Shown here: positions 24,959 to 32,700 of the stretch, piece by piece | Numbering within the stretch: position 1 is the stretch's first letter | How the letters are laid out: every line of letters begins with the position of its first letter | The notes under the pieces: model-generated | Told to the model about the DNA's origin: nothing | Databases searched by the model: none | The model's input: only the letters and a program-made list of their open reading frames with translations | Position numbers and translations under genes: made by a program | Assembly (NCBI GenBank): GCA_946480245.1 | Contig: CAMLIZ010000001.1 | Span: 15,110 to 79,109 of the forward strand | From: an uncultured Pseudomonadota bacterium | GTDB taxonomy: Bacteria; Pseudomonadota; Gammaproteobacteria; Burkholderiales; Burkholderiaceae | DNA length: 64,000 nucleotides | Direction of reading: 5' to 3'

Positions 24959-25849
24959 ATGGTGATGACGCAAGAAGACACTGTGACCGCGGACGCCGCG
25001 GAAGGCGACGTGATCGAGGCGGCAGACCCGATCGAGGATCTGGCTCGCTGGGTGGGCGAGCGATACGCCGAGCACTACTGCCCGGCGCAAATCCTCAACG
25101 TGATGCTCGGCAGCGGCTGGAGCCGTGAGGACGGGCTGGCGGCGCTGCAGCGCGCGCTGCCGGCGCAGCTGCAGGAGCAGGTGCAGGCGCTGTCGCGCTC
25201 CGTGCCGGAGCCCGATCTGTCCGGCTCGCCGAGCGTGATCGACTGTGACGGCCACCCGGTGCAGGTGCTGCACGAGATGAAGCGGCCGCGGGTGATCGTG
25301 TTCGGCAACCTGCTCACGCATGAAGAGTGCGACCAGGTGATCGAGAGCGCGCGCAACATCCTGCGCCGCTCCACGGTGATCGAGCCCAACGGCGAGTGCG
25401 CGGTCAGCGAGGCACGCACCAGCTACGGCACCTTCATCGGCCGCGGACAGAACGAGGTGCTGAGCCGCCTCGACGCCCGCCTGGCGCACCTGCTGCGCTG
25501 GCCCGTGCTGAACATCGAGAACACGCAGGTGCTGCACTACGAGCAGGAGCAGGAGTTCAAGCCGCACCACGACTACTTCAAGCCCGCGGAAGGGCACTGG
25601 GCGCCGGTGTTCCGGCGCGGCGGGCAGCGCGTGGCTTCGCTGGTGCTCTACCTGAACACGCCCGAGCGAGGCGGCGGCACGGTGTTCCCCGATGCGGGCT
25701 GCGAAGTGCGAGCCGTCAAGGGCACCGCGGTCTTCTTCTCCTACGAGACAGACAACGAGGAGAGCCTGTCGCTGCACGGCGGCGCCCCCGTGCTGGAAGG
25801 CGAGAAGTGGGTGGTGGTGAAGTGGTTCCGCCAGGGGTTCTTCGAATAG
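24959..25849 (+). CDS. Prolyl 4-hydroxylase-like 2OG/Fe(II) dioxygenase
   Basis: 296 residues. About 100 N-terminal residues of unknown, helical character precede a P4Hc domain: VFGNLLTHEECDQVIESARN, SEARTSYGTFIGRG, VLHYEQEQEFKPHHDYF and the GGGTVFPDAGCEVRAVKGTA stretch. Ligands appear complete: His203 and Asp205 in HHD, His273 in SLHGG, and Lys288 in WVVVKW for 2-oxoglutarate. This subfamily hydroxylates peptidyl proline. I start at the ATG at 24959, six bases after GGAG; an in-frame GTG at 24935 is less likely. Its own T3SS-type element argues for co-regulation with the secretion machine. Confidence 0.9.
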   Translation: MVMTQEDTVTADAAEGDVIEAADPIEDLARWVGERYAEHYCPAQILNVMLGSGWSREDGLAALQRALPAQLQEQVQALSRSVPEPDLSGSPSVIDCDGHPVQVLHEMKRPRVIVFGNLLTHEECDQVIESARNILRRSTVIEPNGECAVSEARTSYGTFIGRGQNEVLSRLDARLAHLLRWPVLNIENTQVLHYEQEQEFKPHHDYFKPAEGHWAPVFRRGGQRVASLVLYLNTPERGGGTVFPDAGCEVRAVKGTAVFFSYETDNEESLSLHGGAPVLEGEKWVVVKWFRQGFFE

Positions 25850-25870
25850 CGCAACAGCCGAGGCCGGCCC

Positions 25871-26416
25871 TCAGCCGCGCCTCGGCGACTCTGCGGTGGC
25901 CCGGCCGGCGACGCGCGCGTCGACGAAGCTGCTGCCCACCTTGAGGCGAGCCCGCGCCAGCCGGCTCATCACGGTGCCGATCGGGATACCCAGCACCGCT
26001 GCCGCTTCCTTGTACGACAGGCCTTCCACGCCCACCAGCAGCATCACCTCGCGGTGCTCCGGTGACAGCGCGTCGACGGCCTGGACCACTTGTCTATACA
26101 AGGTGTGCAGAACCGGATCGACCGCTTGCTCGTCCACGCACAGCTCGGCCTGCTCGTCGATCCATTCGCCGGTGCAGCTGCGGTGCCGCTGGCGGCTGCG
26201 CACCTCGTTCAGCCAGATGCTGTGCATGATCGAGAACAGCCAGCTCGGCAGGCTTCCGCCGCGCCACTGCAGGCGCCGCTCCAGCGCGCGCACGCAGCAC
26301 AGCTGGACCAGATCCTCTGCATCGCTGCGGTCGCGTGTCAACCGCAACGCGAAGCGCCACAGCCGCGGAAGTAGGCGCGGCAGTTCGCGCTGCAACGCCT
26401 GCGTCGTCCTTTCCAT
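25871..26416 (-). CDS. ECF-family RNA polymerase sigma factor
   Basis: 181 residues. Sigma region 2 (LRLTRDRSDAEDLVQLCCVR, WLFSIMHSIWLNEVRSR) and region 4 (LSPEHREVMLLVGVEGLSYK, then AVLGIPIGTVMSRLARARLK) are both complete. No anti-sigma gene is adjacent. It is transcribed divergently from the needle/sctN unit, whose 22-bp element lies 124 bases upstream of its start, so it is the best local candidate for the T3SS transcriptional switch, in the way HrpL acts in hrp systems. That role is inferred from position only. Confidence 0.92.
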   Translation of the reverse strand: MERTTQALQRELPRLLPRLWRFALRLTRDRSDAEDLVQLCCVRALERRLQWRGGSLPSWLFSIMHSIWLNEVRSRQRHRSCTGEWIDEQAELCVDEQAVDPVLHTLYRQVVQAVDALSPEHREVMLLVGVEGLSYKEAAAVLGIPIGTVMSRLARARLKVGSSFVDARVAGRATAESPRRG

Positions 26417-26484
26417 GGGCTGCCCTCCGGGGTTGTCATCGATCTGTCTTGACCGTTGGTGCCCGGTTGCGGCGGCACGGTTGA

Positions 26485-26521
26485 ATGCCGTGCGGCATCA
26501 CCCCGTGTACCGGGGGGATGC
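26485..26521. promoter_or_regulatory. Overlapping inverted repeats between the ECF sigma gene and the needle unit
   Basis: Two palindromes overlap: ATGCCG-TG-CGGCAT at 26485-26498, and GCATC-A-CCCCG-TGTAC-CGGGG-G-GATGC at 26495-26521. They sit between the sigma start at 26416 and the 22-bp element at 26540. They could be an operator for a dimeric regulator controlling both directions, or an RNA hairpin in either leader. Confidence 0.45.
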
Positions 26522-26539
26522 GCGAGGAAGCGTTGTCCA

Positions 26540-26561
26540 GGGTATCCACCAATGTGGACCA
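26540..26561 (+). promoter_or_regulatory. T3SS-linked 22-bp element upstream of the needle/sctN unit
   Basis: GGG-TAT-CCA-C-CA-A-TGTGGACCA. It shares the CCACCAA centre with the copy at 6449. It ends 121 bases before the first ATG, leaving a longer leader than most copies. Confidence 0.7.
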
Positions 26562-26682
26562 CAAAGCCGTGTGCGTGACCCTGCGTCTACGCGTGAAGAA
26601 CGCGCTTGCACAGGGGAACGCAACGCACCGGTTCCCTGGTGCTCCACCCATCGAGAGAACGGTGCATCAAAGGAGATTGAGC

Positions 26683-26889
26683 ATGACCACCAGCGTGAAC
26701 ACCGGCTCCGTGCAGGTGCCGACCACCCAGCAGACCAATGCCAACTGGGATGCCAACCTGTCGCAGGCGTGGCAGTACTACCAGGCCCAGGTGAAGATGG
26801 ACCACGACCAGCAAGCGGTCGCCTTCGCATCGAACGTCGAGTCGAAGGGGAACCAGATGATCATGGCCTGCCTCCAGAACATCCGCTGA
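26683..26889 (+). CDS. Needle-like T3SS protein, SctF candidate
   Basis: 68 residues, rich in Gln and Asn, with one predicted long helix and the C-terminus ASNVESKGNQMIMACLQNIR. Needle subunits of the PrgI/MxiH type end in a comparable Ser-Asn...Ile-Ile-Gln-Asn-Phe-Arg pattern, and the size is close (about 80). The ATG follows AAGGAG. It is the first gene of the unit that ends with sctN. No other gene in the window is a better needle candidate, and the YscE/YscG-like chaperones at 10 kb would need such a partner. Similarity is confined to the C-terminus. Confidence 0.55.
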   Translation: MTTSVNTGSVQVPTTQQTNANWDANLSQAWQYYQAQVKMDHDQQAVAFASNVESKGNQMIMACLQNIR

Positions 26890-26963
26890 AGACGTCGACG
26901 CAAGCCCGCCGCCGTCCACCCAGCCACGTACCACTCGCCTAGAGCGAAGAAAGCGAGTCAACC

Positions 26964-28070
26964 ATGCAAGTCCAATCCCGCACCTCGGCGCCGTCCACGT
27001 CGTCTGGCTTCAGCCCGTCGGCCGGTGGCGGTGCTTCCTTTTCCCGCACGACCACGTCGTCGTTCAGCAGCTCGACGAGCACCAGCTACACGCAGTCCTA
27101 CCCGTCCGGCTCGTCGTCGAGCTCGGACACGAGCATGTGGGGCCAACTGGGCACCGCAGTGCGCAACTTCTTCGGTGGCGGCAGCTCCGCAGCCAGTGGC
27201 CCGAGCCAGCAGAAGCAGGGCCGTCCGGAAGGTGGGCGCGGCGAGCACGGGCCCCATCGCCGCGAAGGGCGCCATGAAGGCGGCCGCCATGGGCATTTCG
27301 GCCACCACGGCCATCACGGGCCGCACGGCCATCATGGGCCGCACGGCCATCACGGCCATCACGGCGAACACGGCCAGGGTGGCGGTGGCGGTGGCGGTGG
27401 CGGTGGCGGTGGCGGCGGTGGTGGTGGCTGCGGACAAGGCGCTCAGCAGCAAAGCGCGCCGCAGCAAAGCGCGCCGCAGCAAAGCGCCCCGCAGCAAAGC
27501 ACTCCGCAGCAAAGCGCTCCGCAGCAAAGCGCTCCGCAGCAGTGCGGTGGACCCTCGAGCATGCCGCAACAGAGCGCCCCGCAGCAGAGCGCGCCGCAGC
27601 AATGCGGTGGCCCGTCCGGTGCGCCGCAGCAGAGCGCCGGCGCCGGTGGCCCCTCGCAAAGCAGCGACCCGGGCATGTGGGGGCAACTGGGGCAGTCGAT
27701 GCGCAACTTCTTCGGCGGTGGCCAGGGTGCGAACGGGCAAGGCGGTGGCATGTGGTCGCAGATCGGCCAGTCGATGCGCAACTTCTTCGGCAACCAGCAG
27801 TCCGGGGAAACGGGCGCCAGCTTCTGGTCTCGCATGGGTGACTCGGTGCGCAACTTCTTCGGCGGCGGCCAGACAGGTCAGCCCAGCCAGCCCGCAGCGC
27901 CCGCCGCCCAGCCGCAACAGAGCACGGGCGACAGCACGATCTGGGGGCGCGCCAAGGCCTTCTTCGGCGGCTCCGATCCGTCGCCGGCGTCGTACACGGC
28001 AGCACCTGCGCCACAGATGCAGCAGCCTGACGGCGACCTGTGGGGAAAGATGAAGGCCTTCTTCGGCTAG
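26964..28070 (+). CDS. Repetitive His/Gly/Gln-rich protein with WGQxGxxxRNFFGG repeats
   Basis: 368 residues of unknown family. In order: a Ser/Thr-rich start (1-57); a first motif MWGQLGTAVRNFFGGG (from residue 58); a His-rich block of HGH, HHGPHG type; a poly-Gly run; QQSAP pentapeptide repeats; then three further copies of the motif (MWGQLGQSMRNFFGGG, MWSQIGQSMRNFFGNQ, FWSRMGDSVRNFFGGG) and two short ones (IWGRAKAFFGG, LWGKMKAFFG) ending the protein. Each motif would form an amphipathic aromatic-faced helix. There is one Cys and no signal peptide. Lying between two needle-like genes and upstream of sctN, it is probably secreted by the T3SS, perhaps harpin-like, membrane-active or filament-forming. 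That is inference. Confidence 0.75.
   Translation: MQVQSRTSAPSTSSGFSPSAGGGASFSRTTTSSFSSSTSTSYTQSYPSGSSSSSDTSMWGQLGTAVRNFFGGGSSAASGPSQQKQGRPEGGRGEHGPHRREGRHEGGRHGHFGHHGHHGPHGHHGPHGHHGHHGEHGQGGGGGGGGGGGGGGGGGCGQGAQQQSAPQQSAPQQSAPQQSTPQQSAPQQSAPQQCGGPSSMPQQSAPQQSAPQQCGGPSGAPQQSAGAGGPSQSSDPGMWGQLGQSMRNFFGGGQGANGQGGGMWSQIGQSMRNFFGNQQSGETGASFWSRMGDSVRNFFGGGQTGQPSQPAAPAAQPQQSTGDSTIWGRAKAFFGGSDPSPASYTAAPAPQMQQPDGDLWGKMKAFFG
27289..27612. repeat. Tandem repeats coding for His-, Gly- and Gln-rich blocks
   Basis: Inside the repetitive gene there are short tandem DNA repeats: GGCCATCACGG-type units (27289-27370), GGCGGT hexamers (about 27380-27425) and 15-bp CAGCAAAGCGCNCCG units (from 27445, about six near-perfect copies, then two degenerate blocks to 27612). 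Such repeats change length easily by slippage, so strain variation is expected. Confidence 0.85.
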
Positions 28071-28076
28071 TCATCG

Positions 28077-28100
28077 AGCCGCGCCCTGCGGGGCGCGGCT
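28077..28100 (+). promoter_or_regulatory. Perfect 10-bp stem hairpin between the repeat protein and the second needle-like gene
   Basis: AGCCGCGCCC-TGCG-GGGCGCGGCT is a perfect stem with a four-base loop. It starts six bases after the stop codon and ends shortly before the AAGGA ribosome binding site of the next gene. It lacks a T-run, so it is more likely an RNA-stability or processing element, or a partial terminator that lowers expression of the following two genes. Confidence 0.6.
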
Positions 28101-28122
28101 ACCACCTGTGAAAGGAACAGCC

Positions 28123-28329
28123 ATGCACGTCCACAAGCCTCCCATGCCAGGTTGGCGTCCGCCGGGGCGCAAGACCCAGGCACCGCCGCCGCCCCCGCCC
28201 AGTGGGCCTGAGGCTGCTTTGGAGAAGCAGAAGCAGACCGACAAGGAGCAGGAAGCGATGACCGAAGCATCCAACCTGCAGAAGAAGTGCCATGACACCA
28301 TCATGGCCATCATCGCGAACATCAAGTGA
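28123..28329 (+). CDS. Second needle-like protein with a Pro-rich N-terminus
   Basis: 68 residues, exactly the length of the first needle-like protein. The N-terminus is Pro-rich (six consecutive prolines), followed by a charged helix and the end ASNLQKKCHDTIMAIIANIK, which aligns with ASNVESKGNQMIMACLQNIR of the first copy and with the needle C-terminal pattern. The ATG at 28123 follows AAGGA. The stop overlaps the sctN start (TGATG). It may be an alternative needle, needle cap or rod subunit. A Pro-rich start is unlike known needles. Confidence 0.6.
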   Translation: MHVHKPPMPGWRPPGRKTQAPPPPPPSGPEAALEKQKQTDKEQEAMTEASNLQKKCHDTIMAIIANIK

Positions 28330-29720
28330 TGGATGCGGCCGCGGCCCAGGGGCATGACGCGATGGAAGGCGTGAACCCCGGCCCCGCCGCCTCCGCGGAC
28401 GAGATCCTCGCCCGCGGGGCGCGACGGCTGCGCGATGCTGCGCAGGCGGTTCGGCGTGCCGAGGTGTTCGAGCGCGTCGGGCGCATCCGCAGCATCGCGG
28501 GCCCGATCCTGCGCGTGTCCGGGCTCAGCGCGGCGCTGGGCCATATCGTGCACATCCACTCGCCGCGCCACCCGGCGCCGATCCTCGGCGAGGTGGCGGG
28601 CTTCACCGAGGACGACGTGCTGGTGATGCCGTTCGGCGCCGTCGACGGGCTCGGCCGCGACGCGCGCGTGGTCAGCACCGGTGGGCCGCTGCGCATTCCC
28701 TTGGGCGACGGGCTGCTCGGCTGCGTGATCGATCCGCTGGGCCAGGTGATCCACGGCAGCGCCGGCGCCTGCACGGTGCAGCCGCTGCCGCAGCAGGTAC
28801 CCAACCCTTTCGACCGCAAGCCGATCGACAAGCAGCTGTTCACCGGCGTGCGCTCGCTCGACACGCTCATTCCGCTCGGCGAAGGCCAGCGCATGGGCGT
28901 GTTCGCCTCGGCCGGCAGCGGCAAGACCACCTTGCTGGGCATGCTGGCCCGGGGCTGCGAAGCCGACGTGATCGTGATCGGCCTGATCGGCGAGCGCGGC
29001 CGCGAGGTGCGCGACTTCATCGAGCACAACCTCGGTGAAGAGGGCATGCGGCGCTCGGTCGTCGTGGCCGCCACCTCGGACCGCAGCGCCCTCGAGCGCA
29101 TCAAATGCGCATTCGTGGCCACCTCGGTGGCCGAGCACTTTCGTGATCAGGGCCGGCGCGTGTTGCTGCTGGTGGATTCGCTCACGCGCTTCGCGCGCGC
29201 GCAACGCGAGCTGGGCCTGGCGCTGGGCGAGCCGCCCACGCGGCGCGGCTTTCCCCCCTCGCTCTTCGTGATCCTGCCGCAGCTGCTCGAGCGCCCCGGC
29301 CGCACGCGCGCCGGCAGCATCTCCGCGCTGTACACCGTGCTGATGGAAGACGAGAACCTGCCCGATCCGGTGGCCGAAGAGGTGAAGTCGCTGCTCGACG
29401 GCCACGTGTACCTGTCGGCCAAGGTCTCCGGCCGTGGCATCTACCCGTCCATCGACATCGGCAACAGCTTGAGCCGGCTGCAGAGTTCGCTGCGCAGCGC
29501 GCCGCAGCTGCAGGCGGCGGATGCCGCACGCAGCCTGTGGCATCAGTACCTGCAGGTCGAGCTGTTGCTGCAGATGGGCGAGTACAAGAGCGGCAACGAC
29601 GCGCGCACCGACGAGGCCGTGCGCAAGTTCCCGGCGCTGTGCGAGTTCCTGCGCCAGAACGAACGTGTGCTCGAACCGGGCGCCGAGTCGGAGCAGCGCA
29701 TTCAGCGCCTGATCGCCTGA
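28329..29720 (+). CDS. sctN: T3SS ATPase SctN
   Basis: 463 residues. Walker A is ASAGSGKTT (about 193-201), with GLIGERGREVRDFIEHNLGE and VLLLVDSLTRFARAQRELGL (Walker B and following) and the C-terminal substrate-contact domain. The N-terminal 45 residues are longer than usual and helical. SctN unfolds substrates and releases chaperones at the base of the machine. It is translationally coupled to the second needle-like gene and ends the unit, whereas in most systems sctN lies near sctL or sctO. Confidence 0.97.
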   Translation: MDAAAAQGHDAMEGVNPGPAASADEILARGARRLRDAAQAVRRAEVFERVGRIRSIAGPILRVSGLSAALGHIVHIHSPRHPAPILGEVAGFTEDDVLVMPFGAVDGLGRDARVVSTGGPLRIPLGDGLLGCVIDPLGQVIHGSAGACTVQPLPQQVPNPFDRKPIDKQLFTGVRSLDTLIPLGEGQRMGVFASAGSGKTTLLGMLARGCEADVIVIGLIGERGREVRDFIEHNLGEEGMRRSVVVAATSDRSALERIKCAFVATSVAEHFRDQGRRVLLLVDSLTRFARAQRELGLALGEPPTRRGFPPSLFVILPQLLERPGRTRAGSISALYTVLMEDENLPDPVAEEVKSLLDGHVYLSAKVSGRGIYPSIDIGNSLSRLQSSLRSAPQLQAADAARSLWHQYLQVELLLQMGEYKSGNDARTDEAVRKFPALCEFLRQNERVLEPGAESEQRIQRLIA

Positions 29721-29739
29721 ACCGGCGCTCGCGCACGGC

Positions 29740-32700
29740 TCACGGCAGCTGCTCGTCCTGCTCCTGCAACTCGGGCATGCGCACCACGTCCGAATCCAGC
29801 TTGCACCGCGTCTGCTCCGAGCGCGTGAGCATCGGACCCAGCACGCAGTACGCCTGCGAGTCGCCGCTGAACACCCGCGTGGGCCCGTCGCGCTGCGCCG
29901 ACGGCGGCACCGCGGCGGCGCGCGCCGTCACGCTGAATGCCGTGGCGTTGGAGCCCGCCTGTGCGAGGCTGTAGTCGGCGCTCGTCAAGCTCAGGCCGCT
30001 TCCTTCGATCGCATACACACCCGGCTGCGAGTCAGGCCCGGCCGGCGTGCTCCAGGTGAGCCGCCCTTGCGCCACGCCGGCCAGCGTGTCGCCGTTGGCC
30101 AGGCCCACCAGCGTGCCGGTGAGGGGCGGATTGGCCTGGCCGTAGGGCCGCTGCACCGCGTCGGCCTGCAGCAGCAGCGGCCGCGGCGTGACGCTGAGCG
30201 TGCCGTTCGCATACGCGATGTCGTAGTTGGCCAGCCCTTGGCCGCTGGCCGCGGAGGGCACGATAGAGTAGCTGCCCACATGCGCCTGCCCGCTGGCGCC
30301 GGCACTGGCCAGCTGCACCGCGGACACGCTGTCGCCGTTGACGAGCCCGCTCGCGCTGAACTCGGTGCCGCTGAAGTTCAGGGCGTTGCCGTACACCGTG
30401 CTGTTGTCGCGCGCCGTGATCGTCAGCGATCGCGGCAGCACGGTGAGGCGGCCGGTGGCGGCGAGGGCGATGGCGTATCCGGCGTCCGACGAGAGGGTGT
30501 TCTGCGCCACTGAAATGACGTACGGCGATGCGCCCACGCCGGCACTCGGCGCGGCGCCCGCCGACGTGATGGACGGCGAGCCGGCATACGCCGACGCCGC
30601 CGTGTCGGCGAGGAAGGCGCCTGCCACCCCGGCGTGCAGCCCCGACACCGCGAAGTTGCCGGCGATCGCGCCGCTCGCGTCGTCGCCATACACCTTGCTC
30701 GCGTCCGTCGATGCGAAGGTGAGCACCGGCTGCAGCGCGAACACGTAGCGGTTGCCCGCTGCACTCACGCTGCCCGGCGGCAGCGTGGCATAGGTGGCGT
30801 TCCACAGCGCGGTGTTGCCGCTGTCCAGGCCGCCGAAGCTGCTGGTGGCAGGGTCGGCGGCGTAGATCAGCCAGCGGCCCGCGGTGGCTGTGACGGCAGA
30901 AGCGCCTGCGCCGTTGATGAAGTTGGCCCCGGCCGACAGCACCGGGTTCGTGGCGCTGACCTGCGCGCCCGTGGCGATCGAGAGATTGCCGTCGCTGAGC
31001 AGCGTGGTCGCCGCCGTGGTGCTGACGCCGGAGGTGGACAGCACGGTGCCCACCGTCAGGTCGGTGGTGCTGTGCGCCAGCAGCGAGCCGGTGTTGGCCG
31101 CCAGCGTCTGCAGCTGGTTCGCGGCGGCGCCGAGCGTGTAGCTGCCGGTGCCTGTGAGCTGCAGCGCGGGCGCGCTGATGCTGCCCGAGGGTTGCGTGAC
31201 CGCGCCGCCCGCCGACAGCCACAACGCGCCGCTGGGCGACGACAGCGTGCCGTCGAGCACCATGCCGGTGGTGGCATCGAGGTGCAGCGTGCCGCTGCCG
31301 AGGTTCGACACCGCGCTGCCCGCAGTCATCTGCAGGCTCGTCGCGCTGCCCGAGCTGGCGGCCAGCAGCAGGTCGCCCGACGTCTCGCGCAGCAGCGCGC
31401 CGCTGCTCACGCCCAGGCCCGTGCCCGTGGTCGACGCACCGGACACGGTGAGCGTGCTGCCCGCGGCGGCGCTGAAGCCGTTGGTGCCGCTATAGAACCA
31501 CACGCCGGGGCCCGAGGAGGATGTGCCGCCGACCTGCAGGCTGCCACCGCTGAGCGTGAAGGCGTTGCCGCCTCTCAGCTGCAGGCCTTCGGCGCTGGCG
31601 CTGGTGCCGTTGAGCGACACCGTGCCGCTGGCGCTGAACGACGCGCCCGAATCGAACTGCACGCCGCTGTCGGTGAGCGAACTGCCGGCGATCTGCACGG
31701 TGCCCGAGGCGTTCAGCGTCGCGGTGCCCACCAGCACCACGCCGTTCTTCCCGGCGCTGGCGCCGATCGCGCCGCCGGGCGCGTTGCTGGTGCCGCTGAG
31801 CGACAGCGCGCCGCTGCCGGACTGCGTGAGCGTGTAGGTGCCGGGGTTGAAGCCCAGGCCGTCCCACTGTGCGGACGTGCCGGCGATGGCGAACGTGCCG
31901 TTGTTCGCACTCAGCGTGGCGCTCCCGTTCAGCAGCACGCCGGTCCAGGTGGTCGACGTGCCGGACAGCGACACATTGCCGGTGGCCGCGAGCGTCGCCC
32001 CGGTGGCCACCACCGTGCCCGCGAAGTTGGTGCTGGCGGCAGTGATCGCCAGCGTGCCGCTGCCGGACTGCGCCAGGCTGACGGTGCCTGCAAGGAAGTC
32101 CACGCCATCAGAGTTGGTGGAGCTGCCCGAGAGGCTGAACGTGCCGTTGCTCGCGCTCAAGGCCGTGCCCGGGTTCAGCAGCACGCCGCTGCCGTTGGTG
32201 GAGCTGCCGGTGACCGTGACGTCGCCGCTGGCGGCCACCGAGACCGACGGGTTGAGCAGGATCCCGGTGGCCGCGCTGCTGCTGCCGCTGAGCGCGATCG
32301 AGCCGCTGCCGCTGTGGCTGAAGGTGTTGACGCCCAGGTCGATGAACGTGCCGTCGCCGTTGGTGGAGCTGCCCGACAGCGTGAGCGTGCCGTTGGTGGC
32401 GCTGACGCTGTTGGCGCTGTTCAGCCAGAGGCCCTCCGCGTTGGTGGACGTGCCTGTCAGGCTGATGTCGCCGGTGGTGGACAGCGCCACGTTGGTGCCC
32501 AGGCCGATCCCCCAGGAGCCCGCGCTCGTGCCGTCGATGGAGAGTGCGCCGTTGGCGGTCAGTGTCACGGCCCCGCCATCGTTGAACCACACGCCCTTGC
32601 CGCTGGTGGAGACGCCGGACAGCGACAGCGCGCCGCTGCCCGCGCTGATCGACGCGTTGCCGAGCCAGAACAGGCCGGTGCCGCCGCCCGTGTCGCTGCC

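Noticed and set aside
27289..27612. Regular repeats resembling a CRISPR or satellite array
   Set aside because: The units are short multiples of three bases within an open frame and have no spacers; they code for amino acid repeats.
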